From contig JAEWSN010000253.1 of NCBI GenBank assembly GCA_023459915.1, positions 1 through 7,838 on the forward strand: DNA of 7,838 nucleotides. Direction: 5' to 3'. This stretch comes from Bacillota bacterium (GTDB lineage Bacteria > Bacillota > Clostridia > DSM-8532). Position 1 is the first letter of the stretch. Each line of letters begins with the position of its first letter. The translations under genes and the position numbers were made by a program. Positions 6,173 through 7,838 of the stretch are shown piece by piece. The notes beneath the pieces were generated by a model. The model was not told the origin of the DNA. It did no database searches and saw nothing but the letters and a program-made list of their open reading frames with translations.

Positions 6173-7333
6173 ATGTCGTATATCCCGATTCGGCGTTTTA
6201 CCATGCCGGAGGTGCATTACGGACCCGGCAGCCGGGCGCTTGCAGGCGAACAACTGGCGAGGCTTCGCGTGACCCACGCGCTGCTGGTGACAGATGAAAC
6301 GGTGCGCGCGCAGCCCTGGATGCAGGAGATAGAGGCGTCCCTGCGCGCGGCGGACATGGCGGTGACCGTGTTTTCCCATGTGTCCCCAAATCCGCGAGAC
6401 GAGGAAGTCCGCGAAGGGACGGCCTTGTACCTGAAGGCGGAATGCGACGGGATTCTGGCAGTCGGAGGCGGCAGTCCCATGGACGCAGCCAAGTGCATTG
6501 GCATCATGGTGGCCAACACCCGGGACATCCTGGAGTTCCGGGGGGTGGATCTGGTGGAAAAACCGCTGCCTCCCATGGTGTTTGTGCCGTCTACCGCCGG
6601 CACTGCGTCGGAGGTGTCCCAGTTCTCCATCGTGCTCGATACGCGGGAGCGGGTGAAAATAGCCATCGTGAGCAACCGGGTGGTGCCCGACGTGGCGCTG
6701 GTGGATCCGGAAACCACCGGGACCGTGGATGCCGCGCTCGTGGCCGCAACGGGAATGGATGTGCTGGTGCACGCCATGGAGGCGTATGTGTCCACCCATC
6801 ATTCGGCGATGACGGATTTGCAGGCACTCGATGCTGTCCGCCTGGTGGCCGCCTGCCTGCCGGCCAGGATACGCAATCTGCAGGATGTGTCCGCCCGAAA
6901 CGGCATGATGCTGGCCAGCATGGAGGCCGGGCTCGCCTTTTCCAACGCCATTCTGGGCGCGGTGCATGCCATGGCCCACAGCCTGGGCGGATTGCTCGAC
7001 TTGCCGCATGGCGAGTGCAACGCCATCCTGCTGCCGCATGTCGTGGATTTCAACTATGATGCCGAGCCGGAACGGTACGACAGGATTGGCCTGCGGCTGG
7101 GCGTTTCCGCGGACACGCCGGCGGCGGACCGCAAGGCGGCCCTGCTGGCGGCCATTCGCAACATGCAGCGGGTGGTTGGGATGGATCACGGGCTGGCCGC
7201 GGTCGGCGTGAAACATGACGACATTCCGGCGCTGGCCCGCAAGGCACGGGAAGACCCCTGTCTGCTCACCAACCCGAAGGCCTGCACGGAAGAAGACCTC
7301 GAGGGCATCTTCCGTGCAGCCATGTTTGTGTGA
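6173..7333 (+). CDS. Iron-containing (group III) alcohol dehydrogenase
   Basis: This 386-residue NAD(P)-dependent, Fe-type alcohol dehydrogenase is a soluble enzyme that interconverts an alcohol and an aldehyde; the substrate cannot be read from the sequence. The N-terminal nucleotide-binding domain has FTMPEVHYGPGS (9-20), the GGGSPMDAAK motif (98-107) and the family segment PSTAGTASEVS (139-149). The C-terminal helical domain carries the four metal ligands aligned to the FucO pattern: D196 and H200 (TGMDVLVHAMEAYVS), H265 (VHAMAHSLGG) and H279 (LPHGECNAILLPHV). The length is normal for the family. The start at 6173 is chosen over an in-frame ATG at 6125 because AAAGGAG sits 5 nt upstream and homology begins at MSYIPIRRF. 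It follows the kinase gene on the same strand by 70 nt, with no obvious functional link. The stop codon lies inside a large palindrome shared with the convergent ABC gene. Confidence 0.94.
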   Translation: MSYIPIRRFTMPEVHYGPGSRALAGEQLARLRVTHALLVTDETVRAQPWMQEIEASLRAADMAVTVFSHVSPNPRDEEVREGTALYLKAECDGILAVGGGSPMDAAKCIGIMVANTRDILEFRGVDLVEKPLPPMVFVPSTAGTASEVSQFSIVLDTRERVKIAIVSNRVVPDVALVDPETTGTVDAALVAATGMDVLVHAMEAYVSTHHSAMTDLQALDAVRLVAACLPARIRNLQDVSARNGMMLASMEAGLAFSNAILGAVHAMAHSLGGLLDLPHGECNAILLPHVVDFNYDAEPERYDRIGLRLGVSADTPAADRKAALLAAIRNMQRVVGMDHGLAAVGVKHDDIPALARKAREDPCLLTNPKACTEEDLEGIFRAAMFV

Positions 7334-7398
7334 CGGTACCAGGTACGGTCACACGTCTGTAATATATTACGGTTGTGTTACGGTACCTGGTACCGCAA
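7328..7398. repeat. Compound palindrome: two inverted GGTACC-N-GGTACC units (REP/BIME-like, or bidirectional terminator)
   Basis: Unit 1 (7328-7354) is an odd palindrome centred on A7341, in which 12 of 13 arm positions pair (outer GTGTGAC with GTCACAC). Unit 2 is centred on T7388, with 7-bp perfect arms CGGTACC/GGTACCG. The two units are inverted copies: 7334-7346 is the exact complement of 7383-7395. Pairing continues inward to the palindrome GTAATATATTAC (7359-7370), so 26 of 31 positions pair across 7334-7395. The element overlaps the dehydrogenase stop (7331-7333) and the ABC-ATPase stop (7378-7380, minus). The structure resembles paired REP elements in convergent 3' ends. It could also terminate transcription in both directions, although no long U-tract follows. 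Confidence 0.8.
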
Positions 7399-7838
7399 TC
7401 TTTCGTAGAGACCGGCGATGACCTGTTCGATGGGCGCCTTGCGGGTTTCCATGTCGATCACGCCGGGCAGGGTGGAGACCTCCGCCAGCATGTGCGGAAC
7501 GGGAATGGCGGTGGCGTCAAAGGCATATTCGTGCACGTTTTCTTCCGAGGACACCCAGGTGGCGGAAGTCAGCGCAGGTGGTTCGGAAGAATCCGTGGTC
7601 AGCACCACATGCCGCAGGCTGCCCGTCCGTTCACGCAATGCGTCAAAGCTGCCGTCGAACGCGATGCGTCCATAGGAGAGCAGCACAATGCGCTGGGCCA
7701 TTGCCTCCAGGTCATCCATGTCATGGCTGGTCACCACGATGGTGGTCCCCTCTTCCCGGTTGATCCGTTTCAGGAAATCAATCATGTGGCGTTTGGCCAG
7801 CACATCAAGGCCCAGCGTCGGCTCGTCGAGCAGAATCA
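7378..7838 (-). CDS. ABC transporter ATP-binding protein, C-terminal part, cut by window edge
   Basis: This is the C-terminal ~152 residues of an ABC ATPase that would drive a membrane transporter; the N-terminal P-loop and signature motif lie beyond the right edge. The visible part begins with Walker B and D-loop ILLDEPTLGLDV (codons from 7836 down to 7801), then LAKRHMIDFLKRINREEGTT, then the H-loop VTSHDMDDLEAM with its histidine at 7723-7725, and RIVLLSYGRIAFDGSFDALR. A ~75-residue C-terminal extension follows. By recall the TSHDMDDLEA pattern and this extension fit the ABC-2-type exporter ATPases (COG4586-like), but substrate and membrane partner are not visible. An apparent GTG start at 7803 is internal to the D-loop and is not the real start. 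The TAA stop (7378-7380) lies within the palindrome, and the last residues (RYQVP) are encoded by one arm of it. Confidence 0.9.
   Translation of the reverse strand, partial: ILLDEPTLGLDVLAKRHMIDFLKRINREEGTTIVVTSHDMDDLEAMAQRIVLLSYGRIAFDGSFDALRERTGSLRHVVLTTDSSEPPALTSATWVSSEENVHEYAFDATAIPVPHMLAEVSTLPGVIDMETRKAPIEQVIAGLYERLRYQVP

Noticed and set aside
4246..6204. 652-residue open frame on the minus strand antisense to the kinase gene
   Set aside because: It has no recognisable domain or Shine-Dalgarno, and its Arg/His/Pro/Gly-rich composition is typical of the shadow frame of a GC-rich gene. The plus strand encodes a kinase with all motifs intact.

Overview
The window is GC-rich bacterial chromosomal DNA, densely packed with genes on both strands. 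The gene families suggest a deltaproteobacterium of the Desulfovibrio type: a small DUF3783-like protein, a REC-DUF3369-HD-GYP response regulator, an Fe-dependent alcohol dehydrogenase and abundant chemotaxis/c-di-GMP genes. This placement is inferred from family content only; there is no rRNA or other taxonomic marker here. No tRNA, rRNA, IS element, phage gene or CRISPR array is visible.

Layout, left to right. (1) Positions 1-419, minus strand: the first ~140 residues of a methyl-accepting chemotaxis protein, cut by the left edge. It starts almost directly at its HAMP domain and has no periplasmic sensor. (2) 420-556: divergent intergenic region. (3) 557-2191, plus: a coiled-coil/degenerate GGDEF/intact EAL protein, probably a c-di-GMP phosphodiesterase. 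(4) 2211-2627, minus: a small DUF3783-like protein, convergent with the EAL gene. (5) 2628-2761: divergent intergenic region. (6) 2762-4249, plus: a REC-DUF3369-HD-GYP response regulator. (7) 4250-4377: a gap holding three degenerate direct repeats of about 35 bp. (8) 4378-6102, plus: a soluble PAS-PAS histidine kinase. (9) 6173-7333, plus: an iron-containing alcohol dehydrogenase. (10) About 7328-7398: a large compound palindrome made of two inverted GGTACC-N-GGTACC units, lying between convergent genes and overlapping both 3' ends. (11) 7378-7838, minus: the C-terminal part of an ABC-2-type transporter ATPase, cut by the right edge.

How the genes may work together. The core (557-6102) is a c-di-GMP signalling cluster. 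The kinase and the REC-HD-GYP regulator look like a cognate two-component pair whose output is c-di-GMP hydrolysis. A second phosphodiesterase of the unrelated EAL class sits next to it, and a chemotaxis transducer is divergently transcribed from that. All recognisable c-di-GMP output in the window is degradative, and the only GGDEF domain has lost its catalytic residues. This would favour a motile state, but that is inference. The alcohol dehydrogenase and ABC ATPase look functionally unrelated.

The most unusual items are the sensorless chemotaxis protein, an acidic insert in the EAL domain, the repeat array upstream of the kinase, and the REP/BIME-like palindrome. None of them by itself shows a new biological system.
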